DNA from: Stutzerimonas kunmingensis
GTDB lineage: Bacteria > Pseudomonadota > Gammaproteobacteria > Pseudomonadales > Pseudomonadaceae
NCBI RefSeq assembly: GCF_900114065.1
Contig: NZ_FORS01000007.1
Location: 124,001 to 188,000 of the forward strand
DNA length: 64,000 nt
Direction: 5' to 3'
Made by a program: the position numbers and the translations under genes. The notes beneath the pieces were generated by a model. It worked only from the letters and a program-made list of their open reading frames with translations, had not been told where the DNA came from and ran no database searches. Numbering within the stretch: the first letter of the stretch is position 1; each line of letters opens with the position of its first letter. This document shows positions 1 through 9,373 of this stretch, in pieces.

Positions 1-131
1 AGGGCGATGCTGCAGGTTACGGCAATCACGGGGCGGCTTCCATGCTCCCCATCGACTTTGAAAGCACGCTTTGGATTGGCGCACGTCCGGCCAGGACCGA
101 CAATTGCAGCATCAACCAGGGGAGTCGCGCG

Positions 132-1172
132 ATGCTCGACCAGGACCGCTGCTGGCAAGCGCTATGCGAACGCGATGCCGCCTTCGATGGCCGCTTCGTG
201 TTCGCCGTGCGCTCGACCGGTATTTTCTGCCGACCCAGCTGCCCAGCACGCCGGCCAGCTCGCGAGCGGACGGCGTTCTACACCGATCCAGCAGCAGCCC
301 AGGCCGCCGGTTACCGGCCATGTCGCCGCTGTTCGCCCTGCGGCCCGAGCCCGAGCGAGCAGCTCGATGCACTGGTGATCGCCGCCTGCCGCCTGCTCGA
401 CGAAACCGAGACGCCGCTGCCGCTGCAGCAGCTGGCCGCGCGCATCGGGCTGTCGCCGGCCTACCTGTCACGAGCATTCAAGGCGCGCACCGGCATGACC
501 CCGCGGGCGTGGTCGGCGGCGCGCCGCCGCGAACGTCTGGAAACCCACCTGACCGAGGCCGACTCGGTACTCGATGCCGCCCTCGCTGCCGGCTACTCCG
601 GCACGCGGGCCCCTTATGCGGACGCCCAGGCACTGACACCGGCCCAGCGCCGCCGCAAAGGTGCGGGCGAAACCCTGCGCTACGCCCTGGCGCCCTGCCC
701 ACTCGGCCAGCTGCTGGTCGCCAGCAGCGACAAAGGCATCTGCGCCCTGCTGTTCGGCGACGACCAGACAGCGCTGGAAGACGAGCTGCGCTCACGCTTT
801 GCCGCGGCACAGTTGCAGCGCGACCAGGAAGGCCTGGGTGAGTGGCTGCAGGCAATCGTCAGCCAACTGGAAGAACCGCAGCGTGCCGCCCAGCTGCCGC
901 TTGACCTGCGCGGCACGGCCTTTCAGCAGCGCGTCTGGCAGGCGTTGCAGCAGATTCCCGCCGGCGAGACGCGTCGCTACGGTGAGCTGGCGGCAACCCT
1001 CGGCAGCCACGCCCGTGCGGTCGCCCGCGCCTGCGCCAGCAACCCCGTCGGCCTGCTGGTGCCCTGCCATCGCGTGGTCGGCAGTCATCAGGCGCTGACC
1101 GGCTATCGCTGGGGGCTGGAACGCAAGGCGGCGTTGCTTGAGCGCGAAGCACAAGGAGACTCGGGAGCCTGA
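132..1172 (+). CDS. ada: Ada: O6-methylguanine-DNA methyltransferase and transcriptional activator
   Basis: This bifunctional protein repairs alkylated DNA by self-methylation and activates the adaptive response. The start chosen at 132 gives 346 residues, close to E. coli Ada (354), and has a GGGGAG ribosome site 8 bases upstream; an in-frame ATG at 42 would add 30 residues with no family similarity. The N-terminal zinc domain has Cys33, Cys37, Cys64 and Cys67; Cys33 would be the phosphotriester acceptor. A helix-turn-helix of AraC type follows (about residues 80-180). The C-terminal methyltransferase domain carries the PCHRV active site. The AraC part looks slightly shortened in its second helix-turn-helix. 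Bases 1-131 hold only its upstream region, where I see no clear Ada box. Confidence 0.95.
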   Translation: MLDQDRCWQALCERDAAFDGRFVFAVRSTGIFCRPSCPARRPARERTAFYTDPAAAQAAGYRPCRRCSPCGPSPSEQLDALVIAACRLLDETETPLPLQQLAARIGLSPAYLSRAFKARTGMTPRAWSAARRRERLETHLTEADSVLDAALAAGYSGTRAPYADAQALTPAQRRRKGAGETLRYALAPCPLGQLLVASSDKGICALLFGDDQTALEDELRSRFAAAQLQRDQEGLGEWLQAIVSQLEEPQRAAQLPLDLRGTAFQQRVWQALQQIPAGETRRYGELAATLGSHARAVARACASNPVGLLVPCHRVVGSHQALTGYRWGLERKAALLEREAQGDSGA

Positions 1173-1224
1173 GCGGATTTCGGCGGTCGGATACTTCAGT
1201 GCCGCCAACCGCAGGAAGCCCGCC

Positions 1225-1467
1225 ATGACCGATCTGAAGCGTTACCGCATCCACTACTGCATCAACGGCGAGCCCGCCTCGCTGCTGATCAGCTCGTTCG
1301 AAGTGCCCGGTCTGGAGCAGGCCGAACTGGAAATACTGCTGCATTACGTCCGCGAGCCGCGTGCGGCGGTCGACGCCCCCTGGGAAAACCCGATACGCCC
1401 CAGCGAAGCCAGCCGGCTTGAAGAGCTGGGCGTCAGCGACATTCAGATCGAAGAGGAAAGCCACTGA
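1225..1467 (+). CDS. Conserved small protein of unknown function (80 aa)
   Basis: I do not recognise a named family. The protein is small, soluble and acidic towards its C-terminus, with no signal peptide or membrane segment. ATG 1225 is preferred because an AGGAAG ribosome site precedes it; the open frame extends upstream to 1138, but that part overlaps the end of ada and looks non-coding. It sits between ada and tatD, all on the plus strand with short gaps (52 bp on each side), so co-transcription is possible. Coding is supported by GC-rich third positions and by a compact beta-alpha-like pattern in the first 45 residues. No function can be inferred. Confidence 0.75.
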   Translation: MTDLKRYRIHYCINGEPASLLISSFEVPGLEQAELEILLHYVREPRAAVDAPWENPIRPSEASRLEELGVSDIQIEEESH

Positions 1468-1518
1468 AGGCCATGTAGCATTACGCGCCCGCCCACCGCC
1501 GACCGTACGGAGCCTGTC

Positions 1519-2304
1519 GTGCAGCTTATCGACACCCATACCCACCTCGATTTCGAGATGTTCGATGATGACAGGACCCAGGTCATCGCCCGCAGCGCGG
1601 CCGCTGGCGTCGAGCGCATCGTGGTACTCGGCGTGCACGAAGCGAATCTGGAGCGGGTCTGGCAGCTAGCCTGCGAGCAGCCAGCGGTTCATGCCGCGCT
1701 TGGCCTTCACCCGGTGTTCATCGCCGAGCACCGGGACGAGCACCTGGGCAAGCTGCGCGACTGGCTGGAGCAGCTACGCGGTGAGCCTAAACTCTGCGCC
1801 ATCGGCGAGATCGGCCTGGACTATTACGTCGAGGACCCGGACATCGAGCGCCAGCACGAACTGCTCGAAGCGCAGCTGGCGCTGGCTGCGGAGTTCGAGC
1901 TGCCGGTGCTGCTGCACGTACGCCGCGCCCACGCACCGATGATCGCCATTCTCAAACGCTACAAGCTGCAGCGCGCCGGCATCGTGCACGCCTTCAGTGG
2001 CAGCTGGGAGGAAGCTCAGGAATACCTGCGCCTCGGCTTCAGGCTCGGCCTCGGGGGTGCCGGTACCTGGCCACAGGCGCTGCGCATGCAGCGGGTGCTC
2101 AAGCAACTGCCGCTGGAGGCCATCGTGCTGGAAACCGACTCGCCGGATATCCCACCAGCCGGCCACGCCGGCGAGCGCAACAGCCCGGAACTGCTGCCGG
2201 ATATCTGCCGGATGCTGGCCGATCTGAAGGGTGTCAGCGCCGAAGAGCTGGCCGCAGCCAGCTATCGCAACAGCTGTGAACTGTTCGGCTGGCCGCAGCC
2301 CTGA
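1519..2304 (+). CDS. TatD-family metal-dependent deoxyribonuclease
   Basis: This is a TIM-barrel metal-dependent hydrolase of the TatD family; such proteins act as 3'-5' DNases in repair or DNA turnover. The start codon is GTG. The metal-binding THTH motif lies at residues 6-9. Other family signatures are the GEIGLDYY segment near residue 100, a His in the HVRRAH segment, VHAFSG, and ETDSPD near the C-terminus. The length of 261 residues is normal. Pseudomonads carry several TatD paralogues and the sequence alone does not tell which one this is, so no symbol is given. The gene ends 12 bp from the convergent chemoreceptor gene. Confidence 0.93.
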   Translation: MQLIDTHTHLDFEMFDDDRTQVIARSAAAGVERIVVLGVHEANLERVWQLACEQPAVHAALGLHPVFIAEHRDEHLGKLRDWLEQLRGEPKLCAIGEIGLDYYVEDPDIERQHELLEAQLALAAEFELPVLLHVRRAHAPMIAILKRYKLQRAGIVHAFSGSWEEAQEYLRLGFRLGLGGAGTWPQALRMQRVLKQLPLEAIVLETDSPDIPPAGHAGERNSPELLPDICRMLADLKGVSAEELAAASYRNSCELFGWPQP

Positions 2305-2316
2305 TCATCGCCGCGG

Positions 2317-4347
2317 TCAGACCCGGAACGCGCCGATCAGCTGCTGCAGGCGTCCCACCAGCTGGGACAGTTCGCGACTCGCCTGCTCGGTGTGCCCGGC
2401 GCCCTCGGCGGTGCGCTGGCCGGCCTCGTTGATCGCGACGATATTGCGATCGATATCGTGCGCCACGGCTGTCTGCTGCTCAGCCGCAGCGGCGATCTGC
2501 TGGTTCTGATCGACGATCAGCCCCACCGCGCCGAGGATGTTTTCCAGCGCCTGCTCGACCCGCCCCGACTGGCCAACGGTGTCTTCGGCCAGCGTATGGC
2601 TGGCATGCATGGTTTTCACCGCTGCGCCGACACCATTGTGCAGACGAGCGATCATCTGCTCGATTTCCGCGGTGGACTTCTGCGTCCGCTGCGCCAGCCC
2701 GCGCACCTCGTCTGCGACCACCGCGAAGCCACGGCCCTGCTCGCCCGCACGCGCGGCCTCGATGGCCGCATTGAGGGCCAGCAGGTTGGTCTGCTCGGCG
2801 ATGGTCTTGATCACGTCCAGCACCTGGCTGATCGCCTTGCTGTCGTCGGCCAACTGGTTGATCACCTGCACCGACTGCTCGATCTCGACGGCCAGCCGCT
2901 GGATACCGCCGACCTGCGCTACCACCAGCTCGCGCCCGCTGACGGTTTCCTCGTTGACGCTCTGTGCGCTGCCAACTGCGGCCTCGGCACTGCTGGCGAC
3001 CTCCTGGGCGGTGGCGGACATCTCGTTCATCGCCGTGGCGACCTGCTCGATCTGCCCACGCTGCTCGGATACCGTCTGATTGCTCTCGCCGGAGACGCTT
3101 TCGACCCGCTGTGCCTGGCGTTCGACTTCGGCGACGGTCTGCCCGACTCGCTCGATCAGCTCGCGGATCTGCGCCACGGTGGTATTGAACACCTGGCCCA
3201 GCTCGCCAAGCTCATCGCGGCTCTGTACCTGATAGCGCACGGTCATGTCACCGGCGGCGACCTTGTCCATGATCCTGCCGAGACTGTGCAGCGAGGCGCG
3301 CGTCGAGGCGTAGAAGCCTGCGTACAGATACGCCACCAGGCACAGCACCACCGCCAGTGCCGAAAGCAGCAGGGTCATGAGCAGGCGCTTCTGCTCCAGC
3401 CGCTCGGCAAGCTCCACCTCGAGGAAACCGAGAATGGCGTCGTTCAGCTCGTAGGTCTTGGCCATCTGCGCGCTGATGCGCTCGTAGAACTGCTCCCAAG
3501 GCAGGTCCAGCGCCTCGGCCATGATCACCTCGTCCTGCAGGATTTCGCTGCTCGCCTGCAGGGACTCACGGCTGGCGGTGGCGAAGGCGTCGAGCCGGGT
3601 ACGCGCGGCCTGGCTTGCGCCCAGGGCATCCTGCAACTGTGCGGCGTACTGCGCCTGCTGCTTTTCCAGTTCCAGCACGAGGTTGTCCAGCGTATTGCTG
3701 GCATCGGAGTTCAGGTAGCCCTGGCCGAACGTGTAAGAGCCCACCGCGCGCCCCTCGCCGAGCGATGCGCTGATGGCCGGGGTTACCGTGGTCAGCAGCT
3801 CGGCCAACAGACGGACCTCACGCTCGAGATCCTGGCTGAGGCCGGACTGGCCGGCGACGAGCTTGATCATCACCTGCGACTGGCCCAGCAGGGACTCGGC
3901 CATGGCTGCCTTGGACTGCAACGATTGCTCGGCCTGGGCGGCGTTCAGCCCGGTCACCAGTTCGTCGCGACGGCTATTGAATTCAGCCACCTGCTCAGGC
4001 GCATCGCCAACGGGGACAAGTGCCTGCAGCTGCGCTGCCAGCGCGCTTTCGACGCGGTTCAAGCGAGTCTGCAGCGCCTCGACATTGCCGGTCTGGCCGA
4101 TGATCGATTCAATATGCACGAGGTCTTTCCAGTCCTCCATGCTGCGCCGCACCTGCAAGGTCGAGCCAAGCAGTTCGAGACTCTGCAGCTCGTTGCGGGT
4201 ACCGACATATGCCCGGTACGAGTCGCGAACCAGGTAGTAGTTGCTCAGCAGCATGGGAACGAAAAACAGGACGCTGACCAGGCTGAACTTCATACCGAAG
4301 CTCAGGCGGTTCATGAACGCAATCGCGGGATACAACAGACTATTCAC
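2317..4347 (-). CDS. Methyl-accepting chemotaxis protein (PA4520-like)
   Basis: This is a transmembrane chemoreceptor that would signal to CheA-CheW. The first transmembrane helix is at about residues 15-35, then a roughly 270-residue periplasmic helical sensor domain, a second transmembrane helix, a HAMP domain, and a long signalling coiled coil. The hairpin tip shows the universal [20 protein letters not shown] signature. I chose GTG 4347 (676 aa) because GGGAG lies just upstream; an in-frame GTG at 4383 would add 12 residues. There is no C-terminal CheR-binding pentapeptide; the chain ends in GAFRV. A FliA-type promoter lies at 4442-4468, so it is probably expressed with the late flagellar genes. 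The ligand is unknown. Confidence 0.95.
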   Translation of the reverse strand: MNSLLYPAIAFMNRLSFGMKFSLVSVLFFVPMLLSNYYLVRDSYRAYVGTRNELQSLELLGSTLQVRRSMEDWKDLVHIESIIGQTGNVEALQTRLNRVESALAAQLQALVPVGDAPEQVAEFNSRRDELVTGLNAAQAEQSLQSKAAMAESLLGQSQVMIKLVAGQSGLSQDLEREVRLLAELLTTVTPAISASLGEGRAVGSYTFGQGYLNSDASNTLDNLVLELEKQQAQYAAQLQDALGASQAARTRLDAFATASRESLQASSEILQDEVIMAEALDLPWEQFYERISAQMAKTYELNDAILGFLEVELAERLEQKRLLMTLLLSALAVVLCLVAYLYAGFYASTRASLHSLGRIMDKVAAGDMTVRYQVQSRDELGELGQVFNTTVAQIRELIERVGQTVAEVERQAQRVESVSGESNQTVSEQRGQIEQVATAMNEMSATAQEVASSAEAAVGSAQSVNEETVSGRELVVAQVGGIQRLAVEIEQSVQVINQLADDSKAISQVLDVIKTIAEQTNLLALNAAIEAARAGEQGRGFAVVADEVRGLAQRTQKSTAEIEQMIARLHNGVGAAVKTMHASHTLAEDTVGQSGRVEQALENILGAVGLIVDQNQQIAAAAEQQTAVAHDIDRNIVAINEAGQRTAEGAGHTEQASRELSQLVGRLQQLIGAFRV

Positions 4348-4441
4348 ACGACGTCTCCCAATTTTATTGGTATTGGCTTGCACGCAATTGCAACGCGCAG
4401 CAGGGCTCGTCAGAGAGTGGCATCTGCCCGGGTTATACGGG

Positions 4442-4468
4442 ATATCGGTAGGCGTTTTTGTAACTTAA
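4442..4468 (-). promoter_or_regulatory. Candidate sigma-28 (FliA) promoter of the chemoreceptor gene
   Basis: Read on the minus strand, a -35-like TTAAGTTA (4468-4461) is followed after exactly 11 bases by ACCGATAT (4449-4442). The enterobacterial and pseudomonad FliA consensus is TAAAGTTT-N11-GCCGATAA. The match is 6 of 8 at each element with ideal spacing, and the site lies about 95 bp upstream of the chosen start. The rest of the 4348-4612 gap shows no gene. Confidence 0.7.
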
Positions 4469-4612
4469 GGTAATGGCCAAATGATGGCTCTTCGACTGAT
4501 ATCAACCAGACGCTCGGCGAGGCGTCTGGCCTGCGGGTTACGGCGATTCGGCGGTGGAACCCCATACAGAGGCGTTATGGACTTCCATTAGCGGCGCCGC
4601 TGGCCAAGAGCC

Positions 4613-5449
4613 TCAGGCGAGGATCGTCCAGACTGCGATCACCGCATACCAGAACACCCGTGTACGTACGAGCAATGCCGCGATCCCGTCGAGCCTCGCG
4701 ATGCCCGCCTCGCCGTCGACCGCGGGCGGCAGATCGGCGGCCAACGGACCGGCATCGGCCAACAGCCGCCGGGCTGGCACATCCCAGCTCAGCAACTCGT
4801 GCAGCAGCGCCCGGTTGACCGCGACGAAGTTGCCGACCAGCGCAAAACTGCCGAGCAACACCCGCACCGGCAACCAGTCGAAGGCATGCCGCAGCTGCTC
4901 GGCCCGCTCGCGCAACCCTTCGAGCTCGGTGTGCTCGGCGCACAGCGCCAGCAGCCGGTACGCCAGCGCCGCCATCGGCCCGAGCAGCAGGTACCAGAAG
5001 ATCACCGCAAAAAAACCCTCGTGGCTGCGCCACAGCAGCCAGGACTGCACCGCTGCCAACAGGCTCGGCGGGTCCTGGGTCTGCAGGCCGGCGTCACGTT
5101 CGGCGGCCAGCGCGGCGGCCTCCTCATCTCCACGGCGCCAGGCGTCGCGGAACGCACCGAGTTCAGCCTTGGCATGGCCGCGGCCGAGGCTGTAGAGCAG
5201 CACCAGCAGATGCACAGGCAGGCTCAGCCACCCGTAGGCCAGCGGCTCCAGTGCCAGCAGCACCAGGCCGAGCAGCAGCACCGGGAGCAACACCAGCAAC
5301 AGCAGCGCCAGCCAGGGCGTCTGTCGCAGACGCGGGCTGGCCTCCACCTGGCGCAGGCGCGTCAGCCAGGGGCTGTCGTATTGCAGCCGCGGCCGCCAAT
5401 CAGAGAACTTCTCCACCAACAGCACGAGCAGGATCACCAGAAAACTCAT
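4613..5449 (-). CDS. ampE: AmpE, inner-membrane regulatory protein of beta-lactamase expression
   Basis: AmpE is an integral membrane protein encoded with AmpD and linked to beta-lactamase induction and peptidoglycan-recycling signals; its biochemical activity is not settled. The 278 residues start with the hydrophobic segment typical of the family, followed by a conserved EKFSDWRPRLQ-like stretch. A second hydrophobic block lies at about residues 45-80, and two or three more segments lie in the C-terminal half, including the last 20 residues. The gene is 15 bp downstream of ampD on the same strand, the usual operon order. Confidence 0.93.
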   Translation of the reverse strand: MSFLVILLVLLVEKFSDWRPRLQYDSPWLTRLRQVEASPRLRQTPWLALLLLVLLPVLLLGLVLLALEPLAYGWLSLPVHLLVLLYSLGRGHAKAELGAFRDAWRRGDEEAAALAAERDAGLQTQDPPSLLAAVQSWLLWRSHEGFFAVIFWYLLLGPMAALAYRLLALCAEHTELEGLRERAEQLRHAFDWLPVRVLLGSFALVGNFVAVNRALLHELLSWDVPARRLLADAGPLAADLPPAVDGEAGIARLDGIAALLVRTRVFWYAVIAVWTILA

Positions 5450-5464
5450 CGTCCTTTCCTTTCG

Positions 5465-6016
5465 TCAGCAGGTAATGGAAGCCGCACGCAGCCGCTGCCA
5501 GTCGAATGCCGGGCCGGGATCGGTCTTGCGCCCCGGCGCGATATCGCTGTGGCCGCAAACCCGCTCGGGGGTAATCGCTGGAAACGCGCCCTGCAGTACC
5601 CGGCACAATCCGATCAGCGCCTGGTATTGCGCCTCACTGAAGGGTTGGTCGTCGGTCCCCTCCAGCTCGATGCCGATGGAGAAATCGTTGCAGCCCTCGC
5701 GACCGTCGAAGCAGGACACGCCGGCGTGCCAGGCACGATCCAGACAGGAGACGAACTGAGTGATCGCGCCATCACGCTCGATGAGAAAATGCGCCGACAC
5801 CTGCAGCTCGGCGATCTCCTCGAAAAACGGGTGCTCATGGCACTGCAGACAATTCTGGAAGAACTGCTGAACCTTGCCGGTGCCGAACTGCCCCGGCGGC
5901 AGGCTGATGTTATGGATCACCAGCAGGGAAATCTCGCCGGCCGGCCGCTGGTTGAAGTTCGGTGACGGGCAGTGGCGAACGCCCTGACACCAACCGGTAG
6001 CGCAATCCAGAATCAT
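5465..6016 (-). CDS. ampD: AmpD, 1,6-anhydro-N-acetylmuramyl-L-alanine amidase
   Basis: AmpD is a cytoplasmic zinc amidase that removes the stem peptide from anhydromuropeptides during cell-wall recycling. Its loss leads to AmpR-driven derepression of ampC in related species. ATG 6016 gives 183 residues, typical for the family. The upstream in-frame extension to 6097 is Ala/Gly-rich and unlike AmpD. Zinc ligands are visible: His in the VIHNIS segment, His in RAWHAGVS, and Asp in GRKTDPG. The GHSDIAPGRK signature is intact, so the enzyme looks active. It precedes ampE. Confidence 0.95.
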   Translation of the reverse strand: MILDCATGWCQGVRHCPSPNFNQRPAGEISLLVIHNISLPPGQFGTGKVQQFFQNCLQCHEHPFFEEIAELQVSAHFLIERDGAITQFVSCLDRAWHAGVSCFDGREGCNDFSIGIELEGTDDQPFSEAQYQALIGLCRVLQGAFPAITPERVCGHSDIAPGRKTDPGPAFDWQRLRAASITC

Positions 6017-6042
6017 CGTAGGGTCCGAGCTGACAACAGGCC

Positions 6043-6060
6043 CGCAGGCTAGCGCCTGCG
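6043..6060. terminator. Hairpin between endonuclease V gene and ampD
   Basis: A perfect 7-bp stem, CGCAGGC/GCCTGCG, has a 4-base loop. It lies between the nfi stop and the ampD start on the minus strand. There is no downstream T-run, so termination is only a possibility. Confidence 0.3.
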
Positions 6061-6118
6061 AGACGCCAGCTGCAAGCGTCGCCACGGGCGCGGGCAATCC
6101 CGGTTACAACTGCTTTAG

Positions 6119-6847
6119 CTACTCGGCCGCTCCAGACAAGCGCCGCGCGGCGGCCTTTTCTTCCCGCCGCGATGCCAGCCGGTCGGCCAGCCGGGTCGGC
6201 TCCGGCAGGCGATAGCGCGTGACATAACGCATCACCAGCTGCGGTGCGGTGACGATGCTGACCCGGTTACCCGGGGAAATGATCAGCGGCCGCACCTTGT
6301 CCTTGCTGCGCAGCACGCAGCCGATCACTTCGCCGGTCTTCTTGTCGCGCAACTCGACCTGTGCACCACGCGCCAGTTCCAGCTCGTCGTGCGCCCCGGT
6401 GAGCAGCTTCTTTGCCACGCCGATGGTGGGCAGGCCGGTCACCACGCCCAGGTGAGCAGCAATGCCCAGGCGGCGCGGGTGGGCGATGCCGTGGCCGTCG
6501 GAAAAGATCAGGTCGGGAACGGCCGGCAGTTCGCCGAGCGCCTGCAGCACCGCGGGTAGCTCACGGAACGAAAGCAGGCCCGGAATGTAGGGCATGTTCG
6601 TCGGAATTCGCGCCAGGCTGCTGCCGACCAGCTCCAGGGTATCAGCATCCAGCAGCACTGCCGCGGCGCGGGTGATAGTGCCGCCATCCTCGAAACCGAC
6701 ATCCACCCCGGCGATCAATCGCAACGGTGGGAAGTCATCCTGCAAGCTCACCTGCGCCGCCAGGCTCTGCTGCATCGCACGCGCCGCGGCCGGGCTGCCG
6801 TCCCAATCGCCAAAAGGGGCTGTCGGATACTGACTGCTTTCACTCAT
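6119..6847 (-). CDS. nfi: Endonuclease V (deoxyinosine-specific)
   Basis: Endonuclease V cleaves DNA at the second phosphodiester 3' of deoxyinosine, starting repair of deaminated adenine. The 242-residue frame from ATG 6847 contains the metal-binding Asp in GVDVGFEDG, the PYIPGLLSFRE wedge motif, the catalytic Asp in FSDGHGIAHPRR, and GVAKKLL. A further ATG 18 bases upstream (6865) is possible. The gene is divergent from a GlxA-type regulator, and ampD follows 102 bp downstream. Gene placement next to ampD differs from P. aeruginosa as I recall it, but the protein is ordinary. Confidence 0.95.
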   Translation of the reverse strand: MSESSQYPTAPFGDWDGSPAAARAMQQSLAAQVSLQDDFPPLRLIAGVDVGFEDGGTITRAAAVLLDADTLELVGSSLARIPTNMPYIPGLLSFRELPAVLQALGELPAVPDLIFSDGHGIAHPRRLGIAAHLGVVTGLPTIGVAKKLLTGAHDELELARGAQVELRDKKTGEVIGCVLRSKDKVRPLIISPGNRVSIVTAPQLVMRYVTRYRLPEPTRLADRLASRREEKAAARRLSGAAE

Positions 6848-7004
6848 CTCTTCGCTCCTGTGCATCAGCGGTTCGACGCCGGGTCGCTGTGACGGTTCAG
6901 CCGCATCGCTTCAGGGAAGGCTGGACAGATGCATGCAAAAATAGGACGCTCCAGCCGCCACACGGCAGATTTACCCTGTTACTCACCACAATAATTAGAA
7001 TCGC

Positions 7005-7994
7005 ATGCCCAATCTCGCCTCGATCCAGCGCGTCAGCATACTTGCCACCGAAGGGGTGTTCGCCTCGACACTCACCCAGGCCAAGGATTTCTTCCACATG
7101 GCCAGCCTGCGCTATGGCAAACAGCTCGGCCTTGACCTCACCCCTGCTTTCGAAACCCGTCTGGTCAGCCCGGACGGCAAGGCGGTAAATACCTTCAGCG
7201 GTATCGCCATCGCCGTGGATAGTCCGCTGGATGACGCCGATATGGTGATCCTGCCGGCCTTCTGGGGAGATTTCGATGCGCTCTGCGCGCAGCATCCGGG
7301 TGTGATGCCCTGGTTGCGCGAGCGTCACGCAGCAGGCAGCGTCATCTGTGGCGAAGCCACCGGCGTGTTCTGGATGGCCCAGGCGGGCCTGCTGGAAGGC
7401 CGCGAGGCGACCACCCACTGGCGCTTTGCCAATGACTTCGTCGAGCGCTTCCCCGGTGTGGCTTTCAGCGCCGACAAGCACCTCACCGACAGCGACAACC
7501 TCTACTGCGCAGGCGGCACGACCTCGGCCTGCGACCTGTACATGTATCTGGTCGAGCGCTTCTGCGGCGCACACGTGGCCCAGGGCATGGCGCGTGACGT
7601 GCTTTACGAGCTACAACGCAGTTACAGCCCGGGGCGCTTGGGTTTCGGCGGGCAGAAGCTGCATCTGGATACGCGGATTCTGCAGATACAGGAATGGCTG
7701 GAAGCCAACTTCGCCGAAAAGTTTCGCTTCGAGGACGTGGCGCGGCAGCATGGCATGAGCATTCGCAACTTCATGCGCCGCTTCCAGGCAGCCACCGGCG
7801 ACAAGCCGCTGCACTATCTGCAACGCCTGCGGATCGAGACGGCGAAGAGCCTGCTCGCCACCACCGGCAAGAGCATCAAGACGATCAGCTACGAAGTGGG
7901 CTACGACGATGCGAGCTTCTTCGCCCGCCTTTTCCGCCAGCACACCGAGCTGTCACCCAATCACTACCGGCAGAAATACCGGCCTGAGTCGTAA
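7005..7994 (+). CDS. GlxA-family (DJ-1/PfpI plus AraC) transcriptional regulator
   Basis: The protein has 329 residues. Residues about 5-190 form a DJ-1/PfpI glutamine-amidotransferase-like domain with a Cys at the nucleophile elbow (VICGEATG). Residues about 220-325 form two AraC helix-turn-helix motifs. GlxA-type regulators usually control catabolism of quaternary amines, amino acids or acyl-carnitine and often bind small ligands in the amidotransferase domain. The target is unknown here: neither neighbour (nfi divergent, zapE convergent) is a metabolic operon, so it probably acts elsewhere. The start ATG lies 11 bases after an AT-rich stretch without a strong ribosome site. Confidence 0.9.
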   Translation: MPNLASIQRVSILATEGVFASTLTQAKDFFHMASLRYGKQLGLDLTPAFETRLVSPDGKAVNTFSGIAIAVDSPLDDADMVILPAFWGDFDALCAQHPGVMPWLRERHAAGSVICGEATGVFWMAQAGLLEGREATTHWRFANDFVERFPGVAFSADKHLTDSDNLYCAGGTTSACDLYMYLVERFCGAHVAQGMARDVLYELQRSYSPGRLGFGGQKLHLDTRILQIQEWLEANFAEKFRFEDVARQHGMSIRNFMRRFQAATGDKPLHYLQRLRIETAKSLLATTGKSIKTISYEVGYDDASFFARLFRQHTELSPNHYRQKYRPES

Positions 7995-8117
7995 GGGCGA
8001 CCACGGAACAGCCAAGGCTGGCTTGCTGAAGCAGGTACCGACAGCTGGCATACGCCTTCTTGACGAAGACCGCGCCTACTAAGGCGCAGTGCCAGACGTT
8101 GCGAGAAAGCGGCCTTT

Positions 8118-8144
8118 GGCCGCGAAGAGTCGGTCTTCGCGGCC
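8118..8144. terminator. Stem-loop between convergent glxA-like gene and zapE
   Basis: An 11-bp perfect inverted repeat (GGCCGCGAAGA / TCTTCGCGGCC) has a 5-base loop. It lies in the 159-bp gap between two convergent genes, 9 bp from the zapE stop. It has no clear T-run; it may be a bidirectional terminator or a short intergenic repeat element. Confidence 0.5.
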
Positions 8145-8153
8145 ACGCCATGG

Positions 8154-9248
8154 TCAGGGCTTGTGCGGCCGCGACAGGTACTCGTGCGATTGCATTTCCA
8201 GCAGACGGCTCAGGGTGCGCTGGAATTCGAACTCCAGGCGACCACCGGTATAGAGGTCCTTGAGCTCGACCTCGGCAGAGATGATGAGCTTGACGTTGCG
8301 GTCGTAGAACTCGTCGACGAGGTTGATGAAGCGGCGCGCCATGTCGTCCTTGGTGACACTCATCTGCTCGACATTGGCCAGCAGGATGGCGCCGAATATC
8401 TTGCCCAGTTCGATGTAGTCGTTCTGGCTACGCGGCCCGTCGCAGAGCTCGCGGAACTCGAACCAGGCCACATCGTTGCCGGTCTTTACCGCACGGATTT
8501 CGCGGTTCTCGATCATCAGTGCGTCCTTGTCGACGACCCGGCAGTTCTCCGGCAGCAAGCTCTTGAAGCTGCGTTCCAGGCTCTGCTCGGCCTCGGCATC
8601 GAGCGGGAAGTGGAACAGCTCGGCCTGTTCCAGCGCACGCAGGCGATAGTCGATGCCGCTGTCGACGTTGACGATCTCGGTGTGCTTCTTCAGCAGCTCG
8701 ATGGCCGGCAGGAAGCGCGCGCGCTGCAGACCGTCCTTGTACAGACCGTCCGGCACGATGTTGGAGGTCGCCACCAGGCTCACGCCGTTCTTGAACAGCT
8801 CTTCGAGCAGCGTGGCAAGAATCATCGCGTCGGTGATATCGGAGACGAAGAATTCGTCGAAGCAGATCACCCGCGACTCGTCGGCGAAGCGCTTGCCAAT
8901 GATGGTCAGCGGGTTCTTTTCGCCCTTGAGCGTCTTCATTTCCTCGTGCACGCGCTTCATGAAGCGGTGAAAGTGCGTGCGCGTCTTCTGCTTGAACGGC
9001 AATGCGTCGAAGAAGGTATCAACGAGGTAGGTCTTGCCGCGGCCAACGCCGCCCCAGAAGTAGATGCCCTTGATCGGCTCCTGCTGTTTCTTGCCGAACA
9101 GCTTGCCGAGCAGGCCGCTCTTGCTGCGATCGTCGGCCACCAGATCGTCGTACAGACGTTGCAGGTGACGCACCGCATTTTCCTGGGCGGCATCGTGGAA
9201 GAAGTCAGGACGTTTCAGGTCGGCCTGATAGCGCTCAAGAGGGGTCAT
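8154..9248 (-). CDS. zapE: ZapE, AFG1-like ATPase of the divisome
   Basis: ZapE is an AAA-type ATPase that associates with FtsZ and is needed for division under low oxygen or high temperature in E. coli. The frame shows Walker A GGVGRGKT, a Walker B-like CFDEFFV, TSNIVPD, and a conserved C-terminal VDEFYDRNVKL segment. ATG 9248 gives 364 residues and begins at the conserved PLERYQ segment. There is a competing TTG at 9326 (390 aa) with an AGGAGG ribosome site 8 bases upstream, which could be the real start. The gene follows trpS on the same strand. Confidence 0.93.
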   Translation of the reverse strand: MTPLERYQADLKRPDFFHDAAQENAVRHLQRLYDDLVADDRSKSGLLGKLFGKKQQEPIKGIYFWGGVGRGKTYLVDTFFDALPFKQKTRTHFHRFMKRVHEEMKTLKGEKNPLTIIGKRFADESRVICFDEFFVSDITDAMILATLLEELFKNGVSLVATSNIVPDGLYKDGLQRARFLPAIELLKKHTEIVNVDSGIDYRLRALEQAELFHFPLDAEAEQSLERSFKSLLPENCRVVDKDALMIENREIRAVKTGNDVAWFEFRELCDGPRSQNDYIELGKIFGAILLANVEQMSVTKDDMARRFINLVDEFYDRNVKLIISAEVELKDLYTGGRLEFEFQRTLSRLLEMQSHEYLSRPHKP

Positions 9249-9373
9249 GGCGGAGTCTGGGTAGTGAAACGGGGCCGACACTTTAGCCGCGCCCTCGGTG
9301 GTTGGCAATTTACTCAGGTCGTTCAAGCGTCAGCCCTCCTGGGACACCCATTCTTGGAGATTGCCGCGAAGCC

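Noticed and set aside
60..80. AAAGCACG segment before ada as an Ada box
   Set aside because: It differs from AAAGCGCA and stands alone with no paired A box or promoter spacing.
2392..4473. 693-codon open frame antisense to the chemoreceptor gene
   Set aside because: It is a shadow from GC-rich third positions; its translation is His/Leu/Gln/Asp-rich with no family pattern, and the opposite strand carries a full chemoreceptor.
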